NCBI GenBank assembly: GCA_035602605.1
Contig: DATNLZ010000038.1
Span: forward strand, 1 to 34,426
Length of the DNA: 34,426 bases
Origin: DASQHY01 sp035602605
GTDB lineage: Bacteria > Acidobacteriota > Terriglobia > Acidiferrales > UBA7541
Direction: 5' to 3'
Shown here: positions 15,932 to 24,015 of the stretch, piece after piece
How positions within the stretch are numbered: the first letter of the stretch is position 1
Layout: every line of letters begins with the position of its first letter
Position numbers and translations under genes: made by a program
Notes under the pieces: generated by a model
Told to the model about the DNA's origin: nothing
Database searches by the model: none
Seen by the model: only the letters and a program-made list of their open reading frames with translations

Positions 15932-17035
15932 TTATGGTTTGGACCCGGCTGCCTTTTGAGGTTTTTTGTTTGCAGCCGGCTTGCCTTTCGGCTCAGCCCC
16001 ACTCCCCAGGTCTACGCCAAAGTCCCACACATAAAGATTCAAGCCTTCCGGAAGCAATTCCGCGATCGCATATTCTCCCGGCGTCAATTGCTCGCTGAGC
16101 GTAAATCGATAAACCCCCTTGGCCACTTCCCAGCGCTGCAAGGAGATTGTGTTTCTCTGGGCAGACTGCTGGCCAATTAGGTTTGTGTCGAGCACCTCGA
16201 TCTGCCGCGTCCCACTTCGCACCGTTGCTCGAATCAGCTCGACCTCCGGACCCGATTCTCCCGGCCGGCTGCTTTTGGGGATAACTGACGGTCGGTCCGG
16301 GTCAGGCGGCGCTTCCCGAAGATAAAACTCCGGGAGGGCTGTCGCGATTCGCACGGCTGCCCGGGCCCCGCGAATCTGCACGCGATGCCGCGTGGGCACA
16401 ATCGGGATAGGCACGAAAATCTTTTCAAGCTGGCGCTTCTTGTCGAGCTTCGTTTCGGCGCTCACCTGCTCGAGCGGCCGCACCATCGTCCCTTCGAGTG
16501 CAAACAGCCCCTCGCCGGGTGGAAGGAAAACCCCCGGGGCAATCGGCAAGCTCGCGTCAATATCCACGGGCTGATACTTTTCAATGGCCTCGCGCGATCG
16601 CACTTTTTCGAGCAGAGCCTCTTGCCCCTTGGCCGTTTCCGCCTCTGCTTTTTTAGTGGCCTCCCAGTCAATCATGTCTGCCGGCATTTCTTCCCATGAC
16701 GAGCGCTCGATACTGTAGAAGCGCACGCGATTGCCTTTCCTCTCAAAGCTGCGCACCATGTGGAACGTTCCGTCCTTGAGCACCAGTTTCTTCCCTCGCG
16801 GCAACGGAGCGGAGCTAGCCTCTGGCGGGACCGCTTTTTCCTGGTCCTGCGATGCGGATTGCTGAAGGATTGCCGGGATCCGCGTATAAGCGGGTGTCTC
16901 GCAACTCGCAGCCAGCGACACGATCGCCAGCCCGAACCACAACGTTTTCTGCCATCCTCTCATTTCGCGATGAATCCTAGCGAACATGTCCTCGCCACTT
17001 TGTTGCCAGGGAGCCCTGGTCAAAACTCCCATCAA
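15932..17035 (-). CDS. Uncharacterised exported protein (possible lipoprotein)
   Basis: A 367-residue protein of no family I can name with certainty. A hydrophobic stretch TLWFGLAIVSLAASC near residues 31-45 looks like a signal peptide, and the LAASC end resembles a lipobox. The following part has KLVLKDGTFHMVRSFE and a segment with several tryptophans and acids, as seen in acidobacterial hypothetical proteins. The C-terminus is Lys/Pro/Ala-rich. The start is uncertain: ATG 17035 has AAGG 5-6 nt upstream and a promoter-like element 35 nt further, whereas ATGs at 16987 and 16963 would give a more ordinary signal peptide. It converges with the kinase gene, 137 nt apart. Confidence 0.75.
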   Translation of the reverse strand: MMGVLTRAPWQQSGEDMFARIHREMRGWQKTLWFGLAIVSLAASCETPAYTRIPAILQQSASQDQEKAVPPEASSAPLPRGKKLVLKDGTFHMVRSFERKGNRVRFYSIERSSWEEMPADMIDWEATKKAEAETAKGQEALLEKVRSREAIEKYQPVDIDASLPIAPGVFLPPGEGLFALEGTMVRPLEQVSAETKLDKKRQLEKIFVPIPIVPTRHRVQIRGARAAVRIATALPEFYLREAPPDPDRPSVIPKSSRPGESGPEVELIRATVRSGTRQIEVLDTNLIGQQSAQRNTISLQRWEVAKGVYRFTLSEQLTPGEYAIAELLPEGLNLYVWDFGVDLGSGAEPKGKPAANKKPQKAAGSKP

Positions 17036-17069
17036 ACCTTAGATGCCAATTCTAGTCCCTACTTTGTTC

Positions 17070-17098
17070 AGCATACCTCGCGATTTACCCTCGGACAA
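17070..17098 (-). promoter_or_regulatory. Putative promoter for the exported-protein gene
   Basis: On the - strand, TTGTCC (17093-17098) and TATGCT (17070-17075) are separated by 17 nt, placing a start site about 28 nt before the 17035 ATG. Each hexamer matches four of six consensus bases. Confidence 0.35.
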
Positions 17099-17306
17099 CT
17101 CCGCTGAGCCAGTGATGTTCTTCGGAGGATTGCTCGCTCGTCGGCAACCATGGAAATCAGCGAGAAACTCCTTCCTTTTGTAGAATCGGGAGAAACGATT
17201 ACGTTGCCCATGGTTCGAGGTTGCTCACCGGTCCGCCGCCATCAAAAAACTGGGGTCCACTCGAACAGGGTCTCCGTTGTAACATGATTGGTCAAGCCGG
17301 AGAGTC

Positions 17307-17330
17307 AAAACGCCCAGGCAGGGCGGTTTT
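17307..17330 (+). terminator. Terminator-like hairpin in the leader of the HAD-larA-gnd operon
   Basis: AAAACGCCC (17307-17315), loop AGGCA, then GGGCGGTTTT (17321-17330): a GC-rich stem with one bulge running into four T. There is no + strand gene upstream that it would end, so if functional it would be an attenuator in the leader, about 80 nt before the HAD start codon. Confidence 0.4.
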
Positions 17331-17411
17331 CGGCGCCGCTAGTTTCGCGCCGCAGTGCGCGATGATGCTAACTCGTTGCGCGATGTATGAACTTGAATCA
17401 GGAGATGAACG

Positions 17412-18305
17412 ATGAGCAGTACCATGGTAGCTACGGCGCTGACCGAGCTAAAACCTCAGCACGAGTTTTTTGTGGGCATCGATTCGGACGGCTGCGCTTT
17501 CGACAGCATGGAAATCAAGCACAAGGAGTGCTTCTGCCCGAATATTATCAAGTATTGGGGACTGCAACCGGTGTCGAAGTACGCGCGCGAGGCCGTGGAA
17601 TTCGTCAACCTGTATTCGAAGTGGCGCGGCACGAATCGCTGGCCCGCACTGACCTTGACGTTTGATTTCCTGAAAGCTCGTCCGGAGGTCTCCGCAAGGC
17701 GCTGCAACGTGCCACCAGCGCAGAAGGTCCGCGAGTTCATCGCCTCAGGCAAGTCCCTCAGCAATGACGGCCTGAAGGCTTACATTGCTGAGCATCCCCA
17801 CGCGGAACTGGATCTCGCTCTGGAGTGGAGTTTGGCGGTCAACAGAACCATCGCCGACATCGTCCATGACCTTCCGCCATTTCCCTACGTCCGGGAAAGC
17901 CTCGCACTACTCCAGACCAAGGCCGACACCATCGTCGTCTCACAGACGCCCGGCGAGGCGTTGGTGCGCGAGTGGGCCGAGCATGACCTTACCAAGTATG
18001 TTCGCGTCATCGCCGGCCAGGAAGTGGGCACGAAGACGCAACACTTGAAAATGGCCACTGCGGGGAAGTATGCCCCCGATCAGATGCTGATGATCGGTGA
18101 CGCTCCCGGCGATCTGCAAGCCGCGCGTGCCAACAACGCTCTGTTTTTCCCCGTGAATCCAGGGCATGAAGAAGAGTCTTGGAAGCGATTTTACGAAGAA
18201 GGCGTTCACAAGTTCATGGCCAATCAATTTGCCGGAGCGTACGAGGCCAGGTTGATCGCTGAATTTGAAAAACTCCTGCCCAGCATTCCACCCTGGCAGC
18301 ACTGA
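17412..18305 (+). CDS. HAD-superfamily hydrolase (probable phosphatase)
   Basis: A 297-residue member of the haloacid dehalogenase superfamily, most of which are Mg-dependent phosphatases. Motif I is DSDG with nucleophile D24 and acid D26 (FVGIDSDGCAFDS). Motif II is near VVSQTP, the motif III lysine lies in GTKTQHLK, and motif IV is MIGDAPGDLQAA. A long helical cap lies between motifs I and II (about residues 35-165), as in the beta-phosphoglucomutase-like branch. The ribosome-binding site AGGAG is 7 nt before the ATG. It is 14 nt from the LarA-like gene and heads an operon with it and gnd, which suggests a sugar-phosphate or sugar-acid-phosphate substrate. The substrate itself is inference. 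Confidence 0.9.
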   Translation: MSSTMVATALTELKPQHEFFVGIDSDGCAFDSMEIKHKECFCPNIIKYWGLQPVSKYAREAVEFVNLYSKWRGTNRWPALTLTFDFLKARPEVSARRCNVPPAQKVREFIASGKSLSNDGLKAYIAEHPHAELDLALEWSLAVNRTIADIVHDLPPFPYVRESLALLQTKADTIVVSQTPGEALVREWAEHDLTKYVRVIAGQEVGTKTQHLKMATAGKYAPDQMLMIGDAPGDLQAARANNALFFPVNPGHEEESWKRFYEEGVHKFMANQFAGAYEARLIAEFEKLLPSIPPWQH

Positions 18306-18319
18306 GGTAGAAAACCCAT

Positions 18320-19591
18320 ATGACCATCGGGGCCGGTTACACGCAACGTTATCTGAGCAAGGTTGAAGTGCGCCAGATCGTTGCGCAAGCCGTGGATTCG
18401 GGGGACTGGAATGGCCGGCGTGTGCTCATGATCATTCCCGACGGCACCCGCACGATGCCCATGCCGCTACTGTTCAGCCTGTTTCAGGAACTAATTCGCC
18501 CGCGTGTGAAGGCATTGGATTTTCTCGTGGCCCTTGGCACGCACAAACAGATGTCTGACGCGCAGCTTTCGAAACTCGTCGGACAATCAGTGGTGGACGG
18601 CAGGGTAGGAGAGACTCACGTCTTTAATCACCGTTGGGAGAATCCGGCGAATTTCGTCACGCTTGGCGTACTACCGGCTTCGATAATTGCCGAGGTCACT
18701 GGCGGCCTGATGTCCCAGGATGTGCCGGTTACCCTCAACAAACTTATTCTCGATTACGACCACATTGTGATTTGCGGCCCGGTGTTTCCTCACGAAGTGG
18801 TAGGTTTTTCCGGCGGAAACAAATACTTCTTCCCGGGGATTGCGGGGCCCGAAATTATCAATTTCACGCACTGGCTGGGCGCGGTTATCACCAGCTACGA
18901 CGTGATTGGCGCCGGGTACACGCCGGTTCGTGCGGTGATTGATCGTGCCGCGACGTTGATCCCGCGGCCGGCGTCCTGCTTCGCGCTGGTGGTAACCCAC
19001 GAAGGCCTCGCAGGACTCTACTTCGGCACGCCGCCGGAGGCCTGGAAAGAAGCTTCGCAATTGTCGGCGAAAAAGCATATCACCTACGTTGACCAGCCGT
19101 TCCGGCGGGTCCTCTCGGTCATGCCCACAATGTACGACGATATTTGGACCGCCGCCAAGGGGATGTACAAGCTCGAACCTGCGGTTGCCGACGGCGCCGA
19201 GATCGTCATCTACGCTCCGCATATCACCGAATTCAGCTACACTCACGGCAAGATCATCAATGAAATTGGATACCACTGCCGTGACTACTTCTTGAAGCAG
19301 TGGGACCGCTTCAAGCATTACCCCGGCGGCGTATTGGCGCATTCTACGCACGTCAAAGGACTCGGCTGTTATGACCCGGCCACCGGCATCGAGACACCGC
19401 GAATCAAGGTCACCCTGGCCACGGCAATTTCTGAAGAGCGCTGCCGGGGCATCAATCTAGGGTACCTTGACCCGGCTACGGTGAACCTCGACGAGTGGCG
19501 TGCCCGCGAAGGCGAGGGTTTCGTGGTGATTCCGCGCGCCGGTGAAATGCTGTTCCGCTTGAAGCTGGCCAGCGAAGTAGCAGCAGACTAG
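18320..19591 (+). CDS. LarA-like nickel-pincer racemase/epimerase (lactate racemase domain, DUF2088)
   Basis: A 423-residue member of the lactate racemase family, whose characterised members use a nickel-pincer nucleotide bound to a lysine and interconvert 2-hydroxy acids. Visible family features are IPDGTRTMP (D41, T43, R44), GTHKQM (H75), H104, the CGPVFPHEVVGFSGGNKYF block with H158 and K168 (the expected cofactor lysine), and H184. The adjacent gnd suggests an aldonate such as gluconate as substrate rather than lactate; a gluconate 2-epimerase has been reported in this superfamily. Cofactor-synthesis genes (larB, larC, larE) are not in the window. It is the middle gene of the operon. Confidence 0.88.
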   Translation: MTIGAGYTQRYLSKVEVRQIVAQAVDSGDWNGRRVLMIIPDGTRTMPMPLLFSLFQELIRPRVKALDFLVALGTHKQMSDAQLSKLVGQSVVDGRVGETHVFNHRWENPANFVTLGVLPASIIAEVTGGLMSQDVPVTLNKLILDYDHIVICGPVFPHEVVGFSGGNKYFFPGIAGPEIINFTHWLGAVITSYDVIGAGYTPVRAVIDRAATLIPRPASCFALVVTHEGLAGLYFGTPPEAWKEASQLSAKKHITYVDQPFRRVLSVMPTMYDDIWTAAKGMYKLEPAVADGAEIVIYAPHITEFSYTHGKIINEIGYHCRDYFLKQWDRFKHYPGGVLAHSTHVKGLGCYDPATGIETPRIKVTLATAISEERCRGINLGYLDPATVNLDEWRAREGEGFVVIPRAGEMLFRLKLASEVAAD

Positions 19592-19631
19592 GAATTCGGC
19601 TCGTAGCAGTACCACCGTTTAGGAGTCCAAG

Positions 19632-21068
19632 ATGACCTACAAGATTGGCATGGTCGGCCTCGGCGTGATGGGCGGAAACCTGGCCCTCAACATGGAGGGC
19701 CATGGCTTCCCGGTTGCCGGTTATGACCTCGATAAGGCCAAAGCGCGAGCCTTTCTCGAAGGTCCCGCGAAGGGCAAAAACATTATCGCTGCGGACTCGC
19801 CGGAGGATTTAATGCACGCTCTCGAGAAGCCGCGTCGCATTTTCATGCTGGTCCCGGCCGGAACTGCTGTGGACAGCGCAATCGCTCACCTCAAGCCGCA
19901 TCTCGAGGCTGGTGACATCTTAATGGACGGCGGAAATTCCTTTTTCCTCGATACCGAGCGCCGCAACAAAGAACTCGAAGCCCAAGGATTTCGTTTCATC
20001 GGCACAGGTGTGTCCGGGGGAGAAGAGGGCGCGCGAACCGGGCCGGCCATCATGCCTGGCGGGCAACGCGAAGCCTGGGAAGCGGTGGCTCCGATTTTTC
20101 GCGCGATTGCCGCCCGTGCCGAAGACGGCGAACCCTGCGTGGAATACATGGGACCTCGAGGCGCGGGGCACTACGTCAAAATGGTGCACAACGGCATTGA
20201 GTACGGCGACATGCAACTGATCGCTGAGTGCTACGACCTGCTTCACCGAGGTTTCGGCCTTGCTGCTGATGAGCTTCACGCCATCTTCAGCGACTGGAAC
20301 CAGCGCGAGCTTAAGTCTTACCTGATCGAGATCACCGCGGATATCCTTGCCAGGAGGGATGAGGAAACGGGTAAGCCTATCGTGGACGTCATTCTCGATG
20401 AAGCACAGCAAAAGGGCACGGGGAAATGGGTCAGCCAGAATGCCCTCGATGTCGGCGCGCCCATCCCCACGATCAACGCGGCTGTCGAGAGCCGCATTCT
20501 CTCCGCCTTGAAACCGCAGCGGGTGGCCGCGAGTAAGATCCTGCACGGCCCGGCACCCTCGTATAGCGGCGACAAGCGCAAGCTGATTGCCGCCGTCGAG
20601 CAAGCGCTGTATGCCAGCAAGATTACTTCTTACGCGCAAGGCCTGGCGCTAATGCGCGTTGCTTCGGCGGAATATAAGTACGATCTTCGCCCTGGAGATA
20701 TTGCTAAGATCTGGCGCGCCGGCTGCATCATCCGAGCCACACTGCTCGGCGAGATCATGTCGGCGTACGTGCGAAATCCTAATCTCGACAACCTGCTGCT
20801 TGACGGGTGGTTCCGCGATGCTGTCGAGAGCCGTCAGCAAGCATGGCGGTTCGCGGTGCAGACGGCAATTGGAGTGGGCATACCAGTTCTGGCCATGAGT
20901 TCATCGCTGGCGTACTTCGACGCCTACCGCAGCGAACGGCTACCCGCAAACCTCACCCAAGCCCAGCGGGACTACTTCGGCGCTCATACCTACCGTCGTG
21001 TCGACAAAGAGGGCGCGTTCCATACCAATTGGCTTATCCGCGGCAAATCGGCAGTTTCCGAGCGATAG
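19632..21068 (+). CDS. gnd: 6-phosphogluconate dehydrogenase, decarboxylating
   Basis: Oxidatively decarboxylates 6-phosphogluconate to ribulose 5-phosphate with reduction of NAD(P). The 478-residue length is that of the long dimeric form. The nucleotide-binding MVGLGVMGGNLALNM opens the protein. Active-site landmarks match E. coli Gnd numbering: N102 in DGGNSFF, S128-G-G, K183 and N187 in HYVKMVHNGIEYGD, and E190. The C-terminal tail has AHTYRRVDKEG and FHTNW. An AGGAG ribosome-binding site lies 6 nt before the ATG. It is the last gene of the operon, with 40 nt after the LarA-like gene. No strong terminator is seen after it, only a weak GTCCG/CGGAC pairing near 21069-21105. Confidence 0.96.
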   Translation: MTYKIGMVGLGVMGGNLALNMEGHGFPVAGYDLDKAKARAFLEGPAKGKNIIAADSPEDLMHALEKPRRIFMLVPAGTAVDSAIAHLKPHLEAGDILMDGGNSFFLDTERRNKELEAQGFRFIGTGVSGGEEGARTGPAIMPGGQREAWEAVAPIFRAIAARAEDGEPCVEYMGPRGAGHYVKMVHNGIEYGDMQLIAECYDLLHRGFGLAADELHAIFSDWNQRELKSYLIEITADILARRDEETGKPIVDVILDEAQQKGTGKWVSQNALDVGAPIPTINAAVESRILSALKPQRVAASKILHGPAPSYSGDKRKLIAAVEQALYASKITSYAQGLALMRVASAEYKYDLRPGDIAKIWRAGCIIRATLLGEIMSAYVRNPNLDNLLLDGWFRDAVESRQQAWRFAVQTAIGVGIPVLAMSSSLAYFDAYRSERLPANLTQAQRDYFGAHTYRRVDKEGAFHTNWLIRGKSAVSER

Positions 21069-21420
21069 CGTCCGGTTTCGTTGCTGTTAACGGCAAGACG
21101 GACCTTCTATGGTTTTGTGCTCTTATCCTGCCCGTAGCTCGATACTTTCCGACGTCGAGACCCGACGTCGCAGGACCCCGACATTCAAGTGGGGATGCCA
21201 AACCACGGCAAAACCCACTTCATCAATAGGATGTAACCGGCAATCATCAACGCCCAAGAGAGCCAGATTGGCATGCTTGTCCCCTCGTTTTAGCTTAGGT
21301 TCCAACACCCGGGCACGAACGTGGCAACTAACAATTTAACTTGACTGGGATAATACCGTGGGCTGGGATAACCAAGCTACCGGAATGACCGAGTGCTTGC
21401 ACCGGTGGCCAAGCGCGCGG
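21069..21420. other. Intergenic region after gnd
   Basis: Apart from the 29-codon gene on the - strand, this stretch holds a cluster of three short related direct repeats (CCGACGTCGAG, CCCGACGTCGC, CCCCGACATTC) between 21149 and 21186 and an AT-rich block with TTGACT (21341-21346) without a convincing -10. No terminator of standard form is seen for gnd. Confidence 0.4.
21185..21274 (-). CDS. Small single-span membrane peptide, 29 residues
   Basis: Read on the - strand from ATG at 21274: it begins MPIWLSWALMIAGYILLMKW and ends VLPWFGIPT before TGA. A GAGGGG ribosome-binding site stands 6 nt before the ATG, the ideal distance. The product is one hydrophobic helix (residues 3-17) with a lysine at 19 and a short VLP-x-x-G-I-P-T tail, a tail I associate with tiny bacterial membrane proteins of unknown function; that association is from memory. 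It lies 146 nt downstream of the MerR-like gene on the same strand. Confidence 0.6.
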   Translation of the reverse strand: MPIWLSWALMIAGYILLMKWVLPWFGIPT

Positions 21421-21654
21421 TTAGTGCTCGCAGCGCGGGCAAAGAATTGCCAGCACCATCAAATCGGAGTTGGTGAACAGCAGTTGATTGGCTTGCGCGC
21501 CCGCCGCTTCTGCGGCACGGGCGAGAAAGCCCAGATGGCGGCTACGGGCCAGACTTTGCAAGTGCTCCAAGCAGATTCCGGTTAGCCCCGAGACTTCCTG
21601 CTCGGTGAAGATCTTTTGGCTGGATTTTATGGTGACCACCGTTGTCCCCTGCAC
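21421..21654 (-). CDS. Short MerR-like helix-turn-helix protein
   Basis: A 77-residue protein with KIFTEQEVSGLTGICLEHLQ, the layout of a MerR/excisionase-type winged helix (an aromatic or Thr opening, then a helix-turn-helix). A second part rich in Ala (RAAEAAGAQANQLLFTNSD) resembles a wing and an effector-like strand, and it ends in CPRCEH. Similar short proteins appear to occur in Acidobacteriota. The GTG at 21654 is preferred because GGAG lies 5 nt before it; a GTG at 21660 is the alternative. It has no MerR effector domain, so it may act as a DNA-binding accessory factor. Target unknown. Confidence 0.7.
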   Translation of the reverse strand: MQGTTVVTIKSSQKIFTEQEVSGLTGICLEHLQSLARSRHLGFLARAAEAAGAQANQLLFTNSDLMVLAILCPRCEH

Positions 21655-21896
21655 GCTCACTCCAATCTGTTTTCGCTTCCAACTCCGTCCTGCAAAAGTT
21701 AGATGCTACAGGAAGCATAAGCGCTGTACCGTTTTCCCTGCAATAGTAAGTCCGTTTAAACCGTATCCGTTCTGAAAAACCGACAGACTAGTACTTTCGA
21801 TTACAACGGAGCGTGCCAAAAGGAGTTATTTGTTGGCTTCTTGGAATTCGAACTAAGCGTAGCCAGGTGCGCAGCCACGGCGGTCTCAGCAAATGC

Positions 21897-22415
21897 TTAA
21901 TTTGGTAGGAGTTCTACGATTTCTCGTATTTGCTTGCTGTGTCTGATCTCGTGATAGGCCACCACGCGGAACCAATCGTAGAAATTCAAGCTGCCGAAGA
22001 ACGGATGCGGCCACCGGTATACTCCTAAATCGCGATTGGGAAGCGCATCGAGAAAAGCGATGGTCTGTGATCGCACTTCCCGCAGGGCTGCCAGCATGAC
22101 TTCCTTTTCTCCCAGCAAGTTAGGGTTGAGCGGGACTGGACTCTTGCGCCGAATGGCACGCCATTCCGCGGCTCGTAAAGGCAGATGCACGCGTCTCCAA
22201 ATCGGCACAGATCGCGGCGGTTCGCGAAGCAGATTGTTCGCGCTCGCTGTAATCCTCTGCTCCACCATCATCAAGTGCGCGATCACTTCCGCGGTTGACC
22301 ATGCTTCTGGACCCGGCGAGGCGCGCCATTGCCGCGTCGGCACCACGTCCGCAGCGGCAAAAAGCCGTGCACGAGACTCATTTAACTGCGCCAGAATCGC
22401 AGTGAGCTTCCTCAT
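21897..22415 (-). CDS. DinB-family (four-helix bundle) protein
   Basis: A 172-residue member of the DinB/YfiT superfamily, whose members are four-helix bundles with a three-histidine metal site and include thiol-dependent transferases. The opening (LNESRARLFAAADVV) and WSTAEVIAHLMMVEQRI with H47 are typical, and the last helix YHEIRHSKQI gives H155 and H159, completing the metal triad. It follows gatA with an 18-nt gap on the same strand, so it is probably co-transcribed, although there is no evident functional link. The substrate is unknown. Confidence 0.85.
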   Translation of the reverse strand: MRKLTAILAQLNESRARLFAAADVVPTRQWRASPGPEAWSTAEVIAHLMMVEQRITASANNLLREPPRSVPIWRRVHLPLRAAEWRAIRRKSPVPLNPNLLGEKEVMLAALREVRSQTIAFLDALPNRDLGVYRWPHPFFGSLNFYDWFRVVAYHEIRHSKQIREIVELLPN

Positions 22416-22433
22416 TTAAGGTTGTCGCTCGCC

Positions 22434-23870
22434 TCAATTTTCTCCGCCGCCGGCTTGCTCGAAGGCATGAGCCAACCGCTGCACCCGGCCCTCGCCAAAA
22501 GCAGCGCCAAAGATTTGTAGCCCAACGGGGAGGCCATCAGGAGTCTTGCCGCACGGAATCGAAATACCCGGGATACCCGCGAGCGATCCAGTAACTGTAT
22601 ATATATCAGCAAGATACATCTGGAGCGGATCCGCTGTTCGCTCGCCAAGCCGGAACGGGGGAACAGGCGATGTCGGAGTTACAATCGCATCTACTTTGGT
22701 AAAGGCATCGCGAAAATCTTGCGCGATAAGGGCACGCACTTTCTGCCCTTTCAGGTAGTAGGCGTCGTAATACCCGGCGGACAGAACGTAAGTCCCCAGC
22801 ATAATGCGGCGTTTTACTTCGGCTCCGAAGCCAGTGCCCCGGGTTTTGCGATACATTTCCAGCAGTGTGTCTGCCGGAACACGTGGGCCGTAACGGACCC
22901 CGTCATATCGCGCCAGGTTCGAGCTTGCCTCGGCCGTGGCAATAATGTAGTAGGCCGCGATAGCGTAGTCGGTATGCGGCAGGCGAACGTCCATGATCTG
23001 GCAACCAAGCTTTCGGAAGCGCTCGATAGCCGCTTCCACTTTTTCGCGAACCGCGGAGTCCATTCCCGGAGCGAAGTATTCTTTGGGAATGCCGAGCCGC
23101 AAACCTTTTATCGGCAGAGACAGTTCCGAGGTATAAGCATCCACCGGTACATTGACAGATGTGGAGTCATTCGCGTCTTTTCCCGCAATCGTCTCGAGCA
23201 CTGCTGCCGCGTCGCGAACGTTTCGCGCGAAAGGCCCTATGCGGTCGAGCGACGAGGCAAAAGCGATCAGCCCGTACCGCGACACTCTTCCGTAGCTCGG
23301 CATCATCGCAGGAATTCCGCAGAAAGCCCCGGGTTGCCGTATCGAGCCGCCGGTGTCCGTGCCAAGCGCCGCCACCGCAAGTCCCGCCGCCACCGCCGCG
23401 GCTGATCCTCCGCTCGAGCCACCCGGCACGCGGTCGAGCGCGACGGGATTGCGCACCGGGCCGTAGGAGGAATTTTCATTCGAGCTGCCCATCGCGAATT
23501 CGTCGCAATTTGTTTTGCCGAGGATGAGGGCTCCGGCACGCTCCAACCGCTCGACCGCAGTCGCGTCGTAGGGCGGTATGTATGCTTTTAAAATGCGCGA
23601 GCCACACGTAGTGGGAATCCCACGCGTACTGATCACGTCTTTGATCGCGACCGGCACTCCGGCGAGCGGCGGTAAAGCTTTTTTCTGACTAACGAGCGCG
23701 TCGATCGCGTCGGCCTGCGCGTAAGCCCGATCGGGAGACAGAGCGAGAAAAGCATTCAGCTCCGGATTACGCTCGGCGATGCGCTTGTAAAAATCTTCCG
23801 CGAGCTCTCGCGCAGAAATATTCTTCGCTTCGAGAGCTCTTCGGACCGTGTTGATCGTCCAGTTGCTCAT
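22434..23870 (-). CDS. gatA: Aspartyl/glutamyl-tRNA(Asn/Gln) amidotransferase subunit A
   Basis: GatA releases ammonia from glutamine for the transamidation of Glu-tRNA(Gln) or Asp-tRNA(Asn). The amidase triad is complete: K77 in VAIKDV, S152 in PGGSSGGSAA and S176 in GTDTGGSIRQP. The 478 residues match the usual length. It begins MSNWTINTVRRALEAKN, the usual amidase N-terminal helix. gatC lies upstream, 145 nt away, with a hairpin in the spacer; gatB is not in the window and must be elsewhere. One small oddity is PAMMPSYGRVSRYG where GMKPTYGRVSRYG is common, unlikely to matter. Confidence 0.96.
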   Translation of the reverse strand: MSNWTINTVRRALEAKNISARELAEDFYKRIAERNPELNAFLALSPDRAYAQADAIDALVSQKKALPPLAGVPVAIKDVISTRGIPTTCGSRILKAYIPPYDATAVERLERAGALILGKTNCDEFAMGSSNENSSYGPVRNPVALDRVPGGSSGGSAAAVAAGLAVAALGTDTGGSIRQPGAFCGIPAMMPSYGRVSRYGLIAFASSLDRIGPFARNVRDAAAVLETIAGKDANDSTSVNVPVDAYTSELSLPIKGLRLGIPKEYFAPGMDSAVREKVEAAIERFRKLGCQIMDVRLPHTDYAIAAYYIIATAEASSNLARYDGVRYGPRVPADTLLEMYRKTRGTGFGAEVKRRIMLGTYVLSAGYYDAYYLKGQKVRALIAQDFRDAFTKVDAIVTPTSPVPPFRLGERTADPLQMYLADIYTVTGSLAGIPGISIPCGKTPDGLPVGLQIFGAAFGEGRVQRLAHAFEQAGGGEN

Positions 23871-23937
23871 CTCTTGGTTTGGTCCCTGGCCTCAAACAGT
23901 GTCGGGCGCAAAACTTCTGCGCGTACTGCGCGACTGG

Positions 23938-23972
23938 AAAATGTCCCACGTCAAACATTGATGGAACATTTT
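23938..23972 (-). other. Hairpin in the gatC-gatA spacer
   Basis: AAAATGTCCCA (23938-23948) and TGGAACATTTT (23962-23972) are an inverted repeat with one mismatch, which becomes a G-U pair in RNA, around a 13-nt loop. On the gene strand no T run follows at once. It may be a processing site or a weak operator. Confidence 0.35.
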
Positions 23973-24015
23973 GCTCATAGAACCTTTCTTTCCATTTTGC
24001 TTGCGCTCGCTGACG

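Larger units (their letters stand above)
17036..17411. other. Divergent intergenic region, leader of the HAD-larA-gnd operon
   Basis: This 376-nt gap separates the exported-protein gene (-) from the HAD gene (+). On the + side it has a GC hairpin with a T run (17307-17330), a CGGCGC/GCGCCG hairpin (17331-17352) and a direct repeat TGCGCGATG (17356-17364 and 17377-17385). A 44-codon open frame from ATG 17150 lacks a ribosome-binding site and is not called. The clustering of structures next to the operon suggests a regulated leader, but no known riboswitch class was recognised. Confidence 0.5.
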
